A DNA stretch of 64,000 nucleotides from Ryuthela nishihirai. Lineage: Eukaryota > Arthropoda > Arachnida > Araneae > Heptathelidae. Location of the stretch: contig JAWZYU010000009.1 of assembly GCA_038380435.1 (NCBI GenBank), positions 64,385,901 to 64,449,900 of the forward strand, written 5' to 3'. Within the stretch, counting starts at the first letter, position 1, and every line of letters begins with the position of its first letter. The translations under genes and the position numbers were made by a program. Shown here piece after piece: positions 32,755 to 43,830 of the stretch. The notes beneath the pieces are model-generated. The model did no database searches, was not told where the DNA came from, and saw only the letters and a program-made list of their open reading frames with translations.

Positions 32755-33215
32755 TTAACATCGCAGCCGACGAACGGCAGCCTTTCCTAGCCCACTTGTG
32801 TTCGCACCAAGGACAGTTAGCGAAAACAAATCTCAAATCTCAACACTCACACCTGGAAACTTTCCGCAAAAATTCCCCGCCCTGCCCACGGTCAGTAGGG
32901 GACACCGATGGGCTTGGAAAGGCCGCCGTCCGTCGGATGGGACGTTAAGCCGTGGCCCCGTGTGCGGGAGAGCCATACCCTGTGCACGTTAAAGAACACG
33001 CTGGATGGCCTTGACGGGAGGCTATCATCTGTCTCCCAACAGCTGTTCCAGTGGATCCCCTCCCCCAACCTTCTCTGAAGCCTTCGGGGTCCATGTGACC
33101 TGGCCATTTAGCCCATGGTGTGCAAAAAAGTACCGCTCAGAGGTAAAACAACCCAACCCAACCCTGGAAACTTTAGATTAAAAGCCTGGCGCACCACGAG
33201 CTTAGCCAACCCCCG
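32755..33215 (-). mobile_element. Old SINE-A, interrupted
   Basis: The minus-strand pieces at 32755-32863 (CGACGAACGGCAGCCTTTCC, AAATCTCAACACTCACACC) and 33163-33215 (AAGCCTGGCGCACC, GCCAACCCCCGCC) are two parts of one decayed copy. A younger SINE-A splits them. Confidence 0.78.
32864..33162 (+). mobile_element. Headless SINE-A nested in SINE-A
   Basis: Begins CCGCAAAAATTCCCCG, one base from the start of the headless copy at 9026. The body and CCAACCC tail are complete. The perfect 12-bp duplication CCTGGAAACTTT (32852-32863 and 33163-33174) consists of sequence from the older SINE-A, so both insertion ends are exact. Confidence 0.95.
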
Positions 33216-33473
33216 CCACATGTGAAGAAAAAGTTCCTAATTATTTATTTATTAATAATTTATACCAACAGATTCTTAATTCCTTTGATGCTGAAAACGA
33301 ATTTGCAACTTTATACCGATAACTATATAAATTTTCAGTAGCGTCAAAGCACATAATAATGTGCTTGAAATTAATTTAAAACATAATTCTTTCAAGTTGA
33401 GTTTGAAAGTTTAAAATGCAATATGGAGAGGAAAGGGAGGGTTACCCACACCACCCCCTTCCCTCCATCAAGT

Positions 33474-33825
33474 ATGGAGTGGAGGGTGGCTCATTCTGGA
33501 GGGCAGCACGCCAGGCTCGTAATCTGCAGTTCCCAAGTTCAAGTCCCATCTGGGTCAGCGTTGAGATTTATCTCCGCATAATTCCCCGCTCTTCCTCGGT
33601 CAGTAAGGGACACCGATGGGCTTGGAAAGACAGCCGTCCACCGGATGGGACGTTAAGCCGTGCCCCATGTGCAGGAGACCCATACCCTTAAAGTCTGACC
33701 CAGATGGCCTTGACGGGAAGTTAACAGCTATCCAATAGGTCCCCTCCCCAAACTTTCTCTGAGCCTTCGGGGTCCTTGTGACCTGGTCATTTAGCCTAGT
33801 GTATGCAAAAAAAAGCCGCTCAGAG
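33474..33825 (+). mobile_element. SINE-A, diverged
   Basis: Head CGCCAGGCTCGTAATCTGC, hairpin, middle and tail are present. About 20 bp around GTGCACGTTAAAGAAC are damaged, and the CCAAC tail is missing. Confidence 0.85.
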
Positions 33826-33901
33826 AAAAATATGTACTTTATAATAAAATAGCCATTAGGCTTACTTTAATATTTTTTACCACTGACTACAGATAATAAA
33901 G

Positions 33902-34166
33902 GAGACACCAATAACTTAGTAATCCTCCTCACATCGTATAAGGCATTAAGCCGGGGCACTGGAGAGCCATACTCTATGAACATTAAAGGAAACACTGGAT
34001 GGCCTTGACACTTGATGTCGTACATCTATTTCCTAACAGCAGTCTAGTAGATACCTGTTCTCTACTTCTACCCAACTCTGAACCGTTGGGGATCTCATTA
34101 CCTAGTCATTTGGCGCATTGTGTGCAAGAGAAGTGCCGCTAAGAGGTAAAACATCCTAACCCAACT
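33902..34166 (+). mobile_element. SINE-A 3' half, old
   Basis: Starts near the GGAGACACCAATAAC of the middle and runs to CATCCTAACCCAAC. It is heavily mutated and has no head. Confidence 0.7.
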
Positions 34167-34224
34167 CTTCGTCGAATGCTAAATTAAATAATCGACCAAA
34201 CATGCCTTATGCCTTTTTTCACCG

Positions 34225-34520
34225 ACTATGTGTGCTGCAAGTTCTTGTTCTAAATGATTTCTTTTGGTATTTTAGATTCATTTTTCCACAGCATTTGTTT
34301 CGTAACTTTTCAATATTGTTGTTTCCTGTTAAGTCGTCTTCATTTAAAATTCCTTTTATGTATGATAAGGATATTATAAATTAAAAAAATTCGTTAAAAT
34401 TCGAAAATTAAAAATATTCGTGTTAAAAATACCTATTATATACGATAATCTCTGTCTGGCATCCTGTATAAAAATACGAATGAGTAATAAATAATTCAAA
34501 ACGGTATGTCTCATAGTAAT
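34225..34520 (+). repeat. Unidentified dispersed repeat S, copy 1
   Basis: GCAAGTTCTTGTTCTAAAT, then GCATTTGTTTCGTAACTTTT, then GTAATAAATAATTC. It matches 34870-35065 in the same orientation and 35490-35645 in the opposite orientation. Family unknown. Confidence 0.6.
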
Positions 34521-34654
34521 GTGGATGCGTTAAAGCAGAACACAAAGTGGAAGATCGAGCTTCGTAAATAAGCTACAGGCGAAATTAAAATGCCAAAAGT
34601 CGAACAATGCGTGTCATGCATTATTTCTGGCATTCTGTCCAACTAGATGTGGTA

Positions 34655-34868
34655 CAGTCGCTCAAAAATGTATCCGAACACTATGGTTGATCACAGAATT
34701 CAGAAAAAAATATCTGTCAACGATTTTTTTAGAAATTAGTGATCTGGCAACTTCGTGTCACGTGACATGAAGTTGCCAGATCACTAAGTTCTAAAAAAAT
34801 AGTTGCCAGATATTTTTTTCTGAATTCTGTGATCAACCATAGTGTTCGGATACTTTTTTGAGCGACTG
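34655..34868. mobile_element. MITE-P, complete palindrome (reference copy)
   Basis: A 214-bp element flanked by TA (34653-34654, 34869-34870). It begins CAGTCGCTCAAAAATGTATC, is palindromic almost throughout, and is centred on GTCACGTGAC (34757-34766). TA duplication and CAGT ends fit a Tc1/mariner-type nonautonomous element reduced to two arms. Reading across it gives the spurious peptide SKKYPNTMVDYRIQKKYLA seen at all copies. It sits inside repeat S. The inverted S copy at 35.5-35.65 kb lacks it and shows the empty site. Confidence 0.9.
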
Positions 34869-34869
34869 T

Positions 34870-35065
34870 ACAAGTTCTTGTTCTAAATAATTTCTCTTGG
34901 TACCTTTAGAGTTGTTCTTCCTGAGCATTTGTTTCGCAACTTTTCAATATTATGTTTTTGCTCTTAAGTCACCTTTCATCTTCGGTCTCTATCGGGCATC
35001 GTATATAAAAATATGAAGCAAGTAATAAATAACCACAACAAGTTTTGTCTCACAAAGAAAACTTT
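34870..35065 (+). repeat. Dispersed repeat S, copy 2
   Basis: CAAGTTCTTGTTCTAAATAA, then GAGCATTTGTTTCGCAACTT, then AAGTAATAAATAACCAC. It continues from the MITE-P insertion point; its upstream part (34615-34652, GTCATGCATTATTTCTGGC) lies on the other side of the MITE. Confidence 0.6.
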
Positions 35066-35489
35066 CTGTTGTGACCTCTTGTAACTCAAGAGAAGTAATC
35101 CTCAAGAGTGTAATGAGGGACTTTAAATTCCACCAAAGGGGTTAAGCACTCCGATTCTGTTGAGTGAACTAAAAAAAACGTTGATTTCATTCCTAGACAT
35201 CATTAGATGTAAAACTTTTTCTGCAATTTCTGTCTCTTGCTTTCGCTGAGCTGTGAAGCTTTAAATCTTCCCCTGCACTGAAACGAAACATTTTAATTTC
35301 GCCTCTACCTTATTTAGGAATCTCGATCTTGTACTTTGCGTTCTATTCCAGTGCACTCACATCGCTGTGAGACAAAACTTCTTCGAGTTATTTATTATTC
35401 TTTTGCATTTTTATGAAGCACGTCAGACAGAGACGATCCTTATGGCATATAATACGTATTTTTAACGAAGCTGACTTAACAACAAAAAA

Positions 35490-35645
35490 ATTGATATTGA
35501 AAAGTTGCGAAACACATGCTCAGGAAGCGTGACTCTAAACACACCTAAACACACCAGCCGATATTATTTGGAACGAGAACTTGCAGCACATCTAGTTGTA
35601 GAAAAAGGCAGAAGTCAAGTAATGCATGACACGTAATCCTATCCT
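35490..35645 (-). repeat. Dispersed repeat S, copy 3 (empty site)
   Basis: On the minus strand it reads CGTGTCATGCATTACTTGAC, then CTAGATGTGCTGCAAGTTCT, continuous where copy 2 is split by MITE-P. Confidence 0.65.
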
Positions 35646-36304
35646 TGCATCTAATGATAAGGAACCTATTGGTTGTCTCGAAATAAATCTCACGCTGTTC
35701 AGAGAACCTTGAAAGCAGTAATCGCTGAGGCATTTCATCGCGTTATTGTCCTTGGTTGCAGAGAAAAATTGCGAATAGCCGAGTCGTGACTTGGCAAATG
35801 ACACGACAGAGACGTCTTCTCTAAAAGAGGGGGAAAAAGCAATATCTTTCCTTCAATTTCAACATTGCATTCTACTGAAGAACATCATCACCAATTCGTC
35901 GACGCAGATTTATCTCTCTCTATCATTAGGAACGACGTAAATGATATTGTCAGTTGTAAAACAATCTTGTGATTCAGTCTGTCGGAATAAGATGTAATGT
36001 AGCAAAACATTCAAACTATTTTTTTAAGAACAAGTAATTGGTCAAACGCGTTTTTAGAGGAAAAATTTTTTTTTTTTTTTTTTCGAGGAAGTAATATTGA
36101 AATGGTTTTATGTAATGCGACTGACACGATTGCTTTTTACGGCAAAATAAGCTTACTACTGAGTAATTATTATTAATAATCTTAATATGCCATTTCCAAC
36201 TCTCAACTCGTGAAAATTTTAATTCACGATTCTTGATTCGTTAGATTTCATTAGATGAGTAATTTTAATGCGTGAAGCATAATACTTTATTTAAAACAAA
36301 TATT
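35646..36304. other. Nothing recognised
   Basis: Unique-looking sequence with a T-run near 36067. The overlapping minus frames (35545-35804) show no motif. Confidence 0.35.
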
Positions 36305-37170
36305 TCATCTTCTTCTTTAGCTATATGAGCCTGCAAGGCTCTTCGCTGCAAGTGCAATTTCTCTCCATTTTCCTCTATCCATGCCTTTTCCTCCCAATTT
36401 CAGATATTCAATTCATCCAAGTCCCTTTGTATAGAGTCTCTCCATTTCAAGCGGGGACGCCCTCTTGGTCGTTTTCCACTTAGGAAGGAGATATAGTTTT
36501 TCTTTGCATCCATCCTTTGAATGTATCCCATCCATCATAATCAGTTGGGGACGGGGGTGGCTCAGTCGGTAGCGCGCCAGGCTCGTAATCTGTAGTTCCC
36601 AGGTTCGAGTCCCAGCTGGGTCAGCGTTGAGATTTATCTCCGCAAAAATTCCCCGCCCTGCCCACGGTCAGTAGGGGACACCGATGGGCTTGGAAAGGCC
36701 GCCGTCCGTCGGATGGGACGTTAAGCCGTGGCCTCGTGTGTTCGAGAGCCATACCCTGTGCACGTTAAAGAACACGCTGGATGGCCTTGACGGGAGGCTA
36801 CCATCTGCCTCCCAACAGCTGTTCCAGTGGGTCCCCTCCCCCAACCTTCTCTGAGCCTTCGGGGTCCATGTGACCTGGCCATTTAGCCCATGGTGTGCAA
36901 AAAAGTGCCGCTCAGAGGTAAAACAACCCAACCCATAATCAGTTGGCTTTAATCTCACTGGTTATAGTAGGAGAGCCATATTTTCCATACAATTCTAGGA
37001 TATGTCGTCTTTGCCACAATCCATTTAGAGTTGTCAAGGATAGGTCCATATATTTTTCTAAGGACTATTTTCAAACCGCTGTAATTTACCTTCATCAGCT
37101 CTTGTAGTGCTCCAGGTTTCAGAGCCATACAAAAACGCTGAGTATAAGAGGGTCTATATACACTTTAAAG
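36305..37170 (-). mobile_element. LINE 3' end (RTE-like), interrupted by SINE-A
   Basis: Minus-strand remnants of the C-terminal part of a LINE polyprotein: YGSETWSTTRADEGKLQRF (about 37130) and, past a SINE-A, RGRPRLKWRDSIQRDLDEL (about 36460-36410). These correspond to YGSETW and RGRPRMRWADNVKQDL in the 50.5-kb LINE, but the sequence is clearly different, so it is another subfamily. Several stops are present. The end is an ATGAAGAAGAAG-like simple tract. Confidence 0.8.
36549..36933 (+). mobile_element. SINE-A, best intact copy (reference)
   Basis: A tRNA-derived SINE, transcribed by RNA polymerase III and copied by a LINE enzyme in trans. In order: tRNA-like head with A box TGGCTCAGTCGG (36558-36569) and B box GGTTCGAGTCC (36602-36612); hairpin GAGATTTATCTC (36629-36640); GC-rich stretch; conserved middle (36704-36780) with GGATGGGACGTTAAGCCGTG and GCACGTTAAAGAAC; tail ending CAACCCAACCC. 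The head looks most like elongator tRNA-Met, with CTCGTAA in place of CTCATAA in the anticodon loop. The middle agrees with my memory of the Nin-DC domain shared by SINEs of distant animals. A perfect 13-bp duplication CATAATCAGTTGG (36536-36548, 36934-36946) bounds it within a LINE remnant. Confidence 0.96.
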
Positions 37171-37329
37171 CACTATACTTCACGCATTACAAAATATGCA
37201 TAATATGAATTTCTACGGTTTCCATTATTGATTTAACATACTACAAATTAGTAGCAGATTTACTCAGCGTTGTGCCTCTCTTTGCCTGAGTTAAACTCTG
37301 AAATATTCACTACCCTACTAAAATATTAG

Positions 37330-38000
37330 AGAATATATCTATGTTATATCAAAGGGAATATAACTTTGAAGTTTAATAACTTCTAAAATATGCATTGAAT
37401 GGAAAGATGTGACATAAGGTAAATTAAAGATCGTGATCAAATCTATTTAAATTTTGATTTCCAACAATATTCGTTCATCATATAAAAGTTATGGACGCTA
37501 GAATATTTCGCAACCGTAATACTTCGTAAGGGTTTACCTTGAAATTAATTAAAATTAAACAATAAATATTGTTTCAAACCATTTAACAATACGATAATAT
37601 GTGTACATTGTGATTAACAATGTGACATACATTGTGATTACATTGTGAACATACATTGTGATTTACATTGTGAACATACATTGTGAACATACATTGTGAC
37701 ACATTTATTGTGACATGCATTGTGATTAACAATGTCGAATATACATTTTAGACATTTGCGCAATGATTATTTCAATATTAGAAGATTATGAACGATTTTA
37801 TAAAACAAGATAATTTATTCTTAATTATTCTAACTTCCATCACTCTTCAAATACTGAATGAATATTGTTGAAAAACGAGATTGCAAGAGATTTCATTATG
37901 ATCTTTATCTTGAATCACATTTTTTTTCATTAAGATCTTTATCTTGAATCACATTTTTTTTCATTAAATGCGTATTTTAGAAGCTGTAAAGTTTAGAAGA
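37330..38000. mobile_element. Foldback element FB3 with repeat-filled centre
   Basis: Left arm about 37340-37580 (TTCAAACCATTTAACAATAC, AAAGATCGTGATCAAATC) and right arm about 37780-38000 (TGATCTTTATCTTGAATCAC). The centre is a TACATTGTGAACA-type simple array. A 33-bp tandem duplication of ATCTTTATCTTGAATCAC lies in the right arm near 37900-37965. Confidence 0.6.
37595..37735. repeat. ACATTGTGA short tandem repeat
   Basis: Irregular copies of TACATTGTGA(ACA/TT) with inverted CACAATGT-like neighbours, in the centre of FB3. Confidence 0.75.
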
Positions 38001-38973
38001 TGGATAGAGCAGTGCATAATGTATGTGTGTGCTCTGATGATGTCCTCAAATCAGCGCCCCCCCCACCACCACCCCTGCGCGGAATATCTGTCGGTTCGTA
38101 CGAAATCTCAAGCTTGCCTACCTGCTCTGAAATCCAAAACAGTTATATTCGTATAATTTTATTTTAGCCCCATCTGATCCATTCTGACACTAAGAATAGA
38201 ATAAAAAAAATATCAAATCTTATTCACTATATAATATCATTTTAAACTTTCCTGTTAGCTGAATACTTCAGTATTGGGAAACTCTACTCAAGCCCTATTC
38301 TCAGAATGTTTCCCTCCCCCTAGAAACTAAATTCTTGGAGACTCCCCGAAAATGATTCTCGGACCTCCCCCTCCCGAAACTGAATCCTGGATACCTCCTC
38401 AATATCGTCAATACGTCCTGGATATATCCAGGTGTGCATGCGACAATATACTCGAGATATCTGCGAAAGAAAGCGTTTCTTCGGTTCACAATATCTTTAA
38501 TCTTTATATTTATATTTATTGTCAGAAGAGCACAGTGTGGAACCCAAATTTTTTACAAGTTGAGACACTTAATGGCATTTTGTTAATTTTCATCGTTTAT
38601 TATTTTAATATTTATAAATGTTTAACAATTTTTGAATATTTTAATATAACCTTTTCGTTTACAAAAATATGTTGCGAAATACTTGTTAAATGAAATGAGA
38701 TAAAAATCCTCTAATGATGTTCTCATAATTGCATGTATTTATTTTGACTTTATTTCGTGTTTTGCATGTTGTCCATCAAGAAATCTCGCCTTACCTCCCA
38801 AGTGATAAAAACCTTCACAGATGACCCTACAATTGTAATTAATTTATTAATATAATTTTTATTATTTTTACAAGCACAAATATCTGAGTATTGAACTTTA
38901 AACTGGTACAAATATTCTCGACGATGTTTAAAGCCTTTTAAATTGTTATGTTTTAATTTTTTGATATATTTGT
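38001..38973. other. Nothing recognised
   Basis: AT-rich sequence. The plus frame of 113 codons (38352-38693) has Leu/Ile/Tyr-rich low-complexity content and no motif. Confidence 0.35.
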
Positions 38974-39350
38974 TGGAGGGGGGGGGGGGTCAGTCGGTAG
39001 TGCACGAAGTTAGAAATCTTCAGTACCAGATTCGAGTGCCACCTGGACCAGCATTGAGATTTATCTCCGCAAAATTCCTCGTCCTGCCCTCAGTCAGTGG
39101 AGGACAGTGATGTGCATGGAAAAGCCGCCGTCCGTCGGATAGCACATTAAGCCGTGGCCGTGTGCGAGAGAGGGTGCACATTAAAGAACACACACTGAGT
39201 GGCCTTGACGGGAGGCTACCATCTGTCTCCTAACAGCTGTCCAAAGGGTGCCCTTCTCCCAACCTGTTCTCAGCGCTCGGGATCTTTGTGATCTGGCCAT
39301 TTAGCAAATCGTGGGCAAAAAAGTTTCGCTAAGAGGTGAAACAATCAACT
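38974..39350 (+). mobile_element. SINE-A, diverged full length
   Basis: The head begins after a G-run (38978-38989). The middle and a tail without CCAACCC are recognisable. No duplication was found. Confidence 0.85.
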
Positions 39351-40269
39351 CATTTTTCAATGTTCTCTTTATGTATTGTGAATTAAATCAAATTGGATTC
39401 ATTTGTAAATCTATATATAGGTAACAAAATAGAAAAAAAATTGTATCTCCACCATTGGATCGGATATTCAATGAAGATGCTATATGCAAGAATTATATTT
39501 TTTAAAAAGAACGTCGTGGGTTGATGGCAAAATTATATTCTATTCCTAAAAGCTGTTCGTTCATCCCACATTTCTTTTTAGTCGACCGAATGTGGGTCGG
39601 CTAAAAACTATAATCAAAGTAAGGAATCCTTCGGTATTCATGTGAGTTAGTCATTTCGTTCATCGTGCTGAAAAAATAACTCTTTCTCAGAGGCAAAAAT
39701 AATTAATTCAACTAATGCCGAAAAACGCTGAATGCGAGAATCTGTTGATTGAGTTAGAGCCACAGATCAAAAGAACAGATGGCTAACACAATTACAGCTC
39801 AACTGTGGAGTCTAAAAAATTCGCGAACTGCGTACTCAAACGCCGACTGCTCTTATCTAATGCAATTAACAATTCTGTTCGCTATTAAGGTGAGCTCTGA
39901 TCATTACATTAGACGATCGCTCTTCAGTCAAGCAATCGGAATCCCATCGCATTAGCAAAGAGATGTTGGGAGTGGTAATGGCTTCAGATGACATTCAGGT
40001 AAACATGGGTTATTTAACTCTGAACGGTATTAATAGGTGATGTACATTGATAGGCAGTTTACTTTGGCAAAGAATACGTGTATTAATTCTGTGTAATATC
40101 TTAGATGCTTTTAAAGATTTCTTGCGTTGATTTGAACTCTAAGGTTACTTTGCGAGATCTTATTGTATAGCAATTACAATGTACATTTACAAGTAATACG
40201 GATCACGATTGTTGAACTTTCCTTGAAAAGTGATTATTTTTCACACTTCAAATCATCTCTGATTATGTC
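39351..40269. other. Nothing recognised
   Basis: No gene. A small inverted repeat, GTCGACCGAATGTGGGTCGG, is near 39581. Confidence 0.35.
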
Positions 40270-40415
40270 AAGCAACAAATGCACGATATCTAGAGCTAAA
40301 ACGAAAACATCGCGGAACACATGATATCTAAAGCTAAAAAGGTGGCACCGAGAATTACACGATAACTAGAGTTAAAAAGGAGACACGGAGAAATACGCGA
40401 TTAGAGAGCTAAAAA
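40270..40415. repeat. ~39-bp tandem repeat beside SINE-A
   Basis: Four diverged units (near 40285, 40323, 40362, 40400) share GATATCTAGAGCTAAAA. The array passes straight into a truncated SINE-A at GATGTCTCC. Confidence 0.65.
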
Positions 40416-40417
40416 GA

Positions 40418-40552
40418 ATGCATTGATGTCTCCTTTCTGACCAAGAGCAGAATGAGGGTTAGCGATGGTAAATCTCAATGCTGACACAATTGCTATTCGA
40501 AACCGTTAACCTCAGATTTCGACCTGGTGCGTTACGCAGCCAACCCCAGTCC
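40418..40552 (-). mobile_element. SINE-A 5' part, truncated
   Basis: The middle edge (GATGTCTCCTTTCTGACC), the hairpin region (GATGGTAAATCTC) and the head on the minus strand. The tail half is replaced by the tandem repeat. Confidence 0.7.
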
Positions 40553-41036
40553 TTTAACACTGGCAATAATGATACAACAAAGTAAGAAAACGATAGCACT
40601 TGTTTTTAAGATAAACTTTGGTGGATCATGTATGACTTCGACGAAAGTAAAGGAATTCCTTTAGAACCCTATTTCCAGATGAGTGATTGAAAACAATGAT
40701 ATTATTTTTCTGCAAAGAAATAATATATAAATTATTGGTTACAAAACAGGATTAAGAATTTTAGAATCTACCACGATGTCTGATGCTTTTTCTTTTATTT
40801 ATGGTATAAGTATAAGGGACGTCCAAAGAAAAAATAGGTCACCCTTATATCTGGTTAATGGAGGTAGTGATCTTTGTGTCCTCTTAGAAAGAAACAGATA
40901 TACATAAAAGGAAATCATCACCAGAATCAGTGGCAAAAACGCATCGACTTGAATGTGATGGATTTCAGAAAGAAAAAAACAAGTGGAATCATCGAAAGTT
41001 AACGATGTGTGATATGCTGGCGTTTTAATTTAACTC
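40553..41036. other. Nothing recognised
   Basis: Noncoding and non-repetitive by eye. Confidence 0.35.
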
Positions 41037-41228
41037 TCAAGATCGCGGCCGAGTGGTTAGCACGCTTGGCTATTAATCTAAGGGACCGGGTTCGAGCCCC
41101 GGGTAAGGCATGGATGTCGTTTTTCTGCTGAGATCCTGCCATTCTCACAGATCTTCTACTATGGCATATAAACTGATAGGCTCCTGTCAGACCTCTGTGG
41201 CAAGGAGCTGCTTGAGGGGGTATTTATT
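41037..41228 (+). mobile_element. SINE-B, nearly complete
   Basis: Lacks the first few bases of the head (starts GATCGCGGCCGAGTGG). The rest follows the 25.5-kb copy and ends GGGGGTATTTATTT. Confidence 0.9.
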
Positions 41229-41616
41229 TTTTTTTATTATCAAGATCCGATGTTTATTGAGTTTCTGGACTGGGATGATGATGTGAAATTGAAGCGTTTA
41301 TTACGAAATGATTGGCATCTGAAAGACATGGTAACGATGGACTGAAAGCAGTCAGCAAAGTCGAAGTGCTCAAGACTTTTGAACAAGAAGTTCGTTTAGT
41401 TGAGTGATGACGTCCGCTCCCTTACTGTCCAAGTAGCAATATCATTATTGACTAGGTATGGTTGGGAATGTCTGGAACGTCCTCTCCATAATTCTATTGA
41501 ATTTTCTCCTTTCTGGATCTCTAAAAAAACGCGAAGGAAAGAACGAAAATGAAGTCGGACGGAGAGGTGTGGTGCATCCTCATTCAACAGCCAAAGTCAT
41601 TATGAGAAAGATTTAA

Positions 41617-42499
41617 CAGTGCTGTCCAACTTCTCTAAGACCGCGGGCCATTTTTAGTTTTGCCAATGTTTCGCGGGCCAGAAAAAATAATAGGATAGGA
41701 TAGGTAATTGAAAAGTCAGTTCGTCACCTCAAAAAATTATTTTATTTATATGAAAAATAATAAGTAATAATAAACAAATATAAATTTTATAAACCTTATC
41801 AAATATTTAATAAATTTAATGAGAGCATTGTGTCCGTAGTTGTTGGGCAATAATTTATTTTCCGTCCATATCGATATTTGTTGTTGCGAGTCGAAGTATA
41901 TGTACAAGTGTAGAGTCTTTCAAGCAGTTTCTGTGTCTTGATCTTTCTTTAGCGATTAGTTTTGCTTGGCAAAATTCCTCGCAATATACATGCGCAGTGA
42001 GAGCGATTCGTGCTGTCGTTAGATGATGTTTCTTATTACTGCAGCTTCATAAAAGCACTTGTTTGATGACGCCGCACCGCTCTTAAAAAGTTTCAGAAGT
42101 TTGCCGATCGGTTTAAGAATGTTTTGTAAACTTTATAGAATGAGTAAGTTGAAGATTGCATATCAAGTAAAGTAATATAAAAAAATACCCCCCTCAAGCA
42201 GCTGCTTTCCACAGAGGTCTGACAGGAGCCTGTCAGTTTATATGCCAGAGTAGAAGATCTGAGAGGATGGCAGGACCTCAGCAGAAAAACAACACACTTA
42301 TCCATGCCTTACCCAGGGCTCGAACCCAGATCCCGTAGATCAGAAACCAAGCGCGCTAACCACTCGGCCACGGGACGGCTTAAAGTAATATAAGTTGACA
42401 AAAATTAAAAGTGGATTACAGAATTTTTTTTTAATTTCAAGTAAAAACTTGATTTTGTTCACGGGCCACAAAAATCCTTGTGCTAGTTGGACAGCGCTG
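41617..42499. mobile_element. hAT-like nonautonomous element
   Basis: The ends CAGTGCTGTCCAACTTC and AGTTGGACAGCGCTG form a TIR, followed inward by GCGGGCCATTTTT and CACGGGCCAC. GTCCAAC-plus-GGCC ends are common in hAT transposons. No matching 8-bp duplication was found. It contains a SINE-B. Confidence 0.65.
42181..42380 (-). mobile_element. SINE-B with perfect TSD
   Basis: A full-length minus-strand copy flanked by the perfect 13-bp duplication TAAAGTAATATAA (42168-42180 and 42381-42393), inside the hAT-like element. Confidence 0.95.
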
Positions 42500-43129
42500 T
42501 GAAAGAAGATATCAGGTTGCTGATTTCATGCTGAGACAAATGTCTCCAAAGGCATGATGAATAGGAACAGATCAATAAATCACTTAAGCTTCATTCCCTA
42601 CTCGCTCACTTTTCGACCCTTATAAAAGATTATGATAGAATATGAATTTTTATGGATAACATTTTATTCTTTCTGCATTTGGCGTTCGGTGTTTCGTCAA
42701 CAAAACAAGATTTAGATGATGCCCTTTATCAGATCAAACGTTATTAAGGAAAGGTGATTTTTCAAATTGGAATCTTACGTGAGATTTGCATCACCCTATA
42801 CCAATTTTTGACACGCATAGCACGAAAAGCTGAAGTAGTTCATCTCTTACGATCAAGCATTATGGCCTCCAAAATCAATTCATGGGAAATGCACGTAATC
42901 ACAATTTGAGCTATTTTTATTCTTTCACGAGAATTATAGAGAAAGTATTAGGAACATGAGGGGGGGGGGGGGGAAATCTATCTCGGATTTTCCAATTAAA
43001 AACACGTTTCAGATATCGCTGAAATAGATTGAGGTGTTTCCTGCCATGCGATTTCTTTGTCTGTGCTTCCTCTAGGCCTAAATATTTGAATCTATTGAAT
43101 TTAAACTTTTTTATTTAAGTTTATCTCTA

Positions 43130-43690
43130 CCTGAACAACACTATATTATCCAAATATTACATAAATTCCACGTTATGCCAATGGAAATCTAACTTCGAAG
43201 CTCTATAACTTTTAAAATATCCATTTAATGAGAAAATGTCACTTAAGATAACTTAAAGATCGTAATCAAATCTATTTAAATCTCGATTTCCAACAAAATT
43301 AGTTCAGTATCTATAGCGTTTTGGAACTAAAATATTTAGCAATATATTTTCTTATAAAAATCATTCATAATCGTTTAATATTGAAGTAATCACTAAGCAA
43401 ACTACTAAAATGCATATTATTATATTAAACTGTTTGAAACAATATTTAGTATTTAAGCTTTAATTAGTTTCTCAGGTACATTCTAATGACTCATAGTTCT
43501 AAAATATTCCATCTTTCATAACTTTTTATGTAACGAACGAATATTTTTGAAAATCGAGATTTAAATAGATTTTATTATGATCTTTACCTTCAGCCACAGT
43601 TTCCCATTAAAGACGTATTTTAGAAGTCATAAACTTTGGAATTTAAATTTTTGTGGTTAGTTTCTGTGTTAATAAGTGCCTATTGTTTCG
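43130..43690. mobile_element. Foldback element FB4
   Basis: Inverted arms: AAAGATCGTAATCAAATC (near 43256) against GATTTTATTATGATCTTTAC (near 43570), and TCGATTTCCAAC against GAAAATCGAG. The centre is AT-rich and the outer ends are unclear. A G-run lies just outside at 42961. Confidence 0.6.
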
Positions 43691-43751
43691 TTGACAGCGG
43701 AAAATTTCCGTTTCTCAGTATATCTCATTCAAACACCTTGAATTAGGATAT

Positions 43752-43830
43752 CTCTGGCATATAAACTGACAGGCTCCTGTCAGACCTATGTGGCAAGCAG
43801 CTGCTTGAGGGGGTATTTATTATTTTATTT
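43752..43830 (+). mobile_element. SINE-B 3' fragment
   Basis: Only TCTGGCATATAAACTGACAG to GGGGGTATTTATT is present. It is 5'-truncated. Confidence 0.85.

Noticed and set aside
35545..35804. Overlapping minus frames as a small gene
   Set aside because: They fall partly in dispersed repeat S and have no motif.
38352..38693. 113-codon frame as a membrane protein
   Set aside because: Hydrophobic content arises from AT-rich low-complexity sequence. There is no start context or conservation evidence.
42961..42974. Poly-G runs here and near 2354, 23248 and 38978 as signals
   Set aside because: Isolated homopolymers, some at SINE-A 5' ends. They are prone to slippage and sequencing error, and no function is implied.
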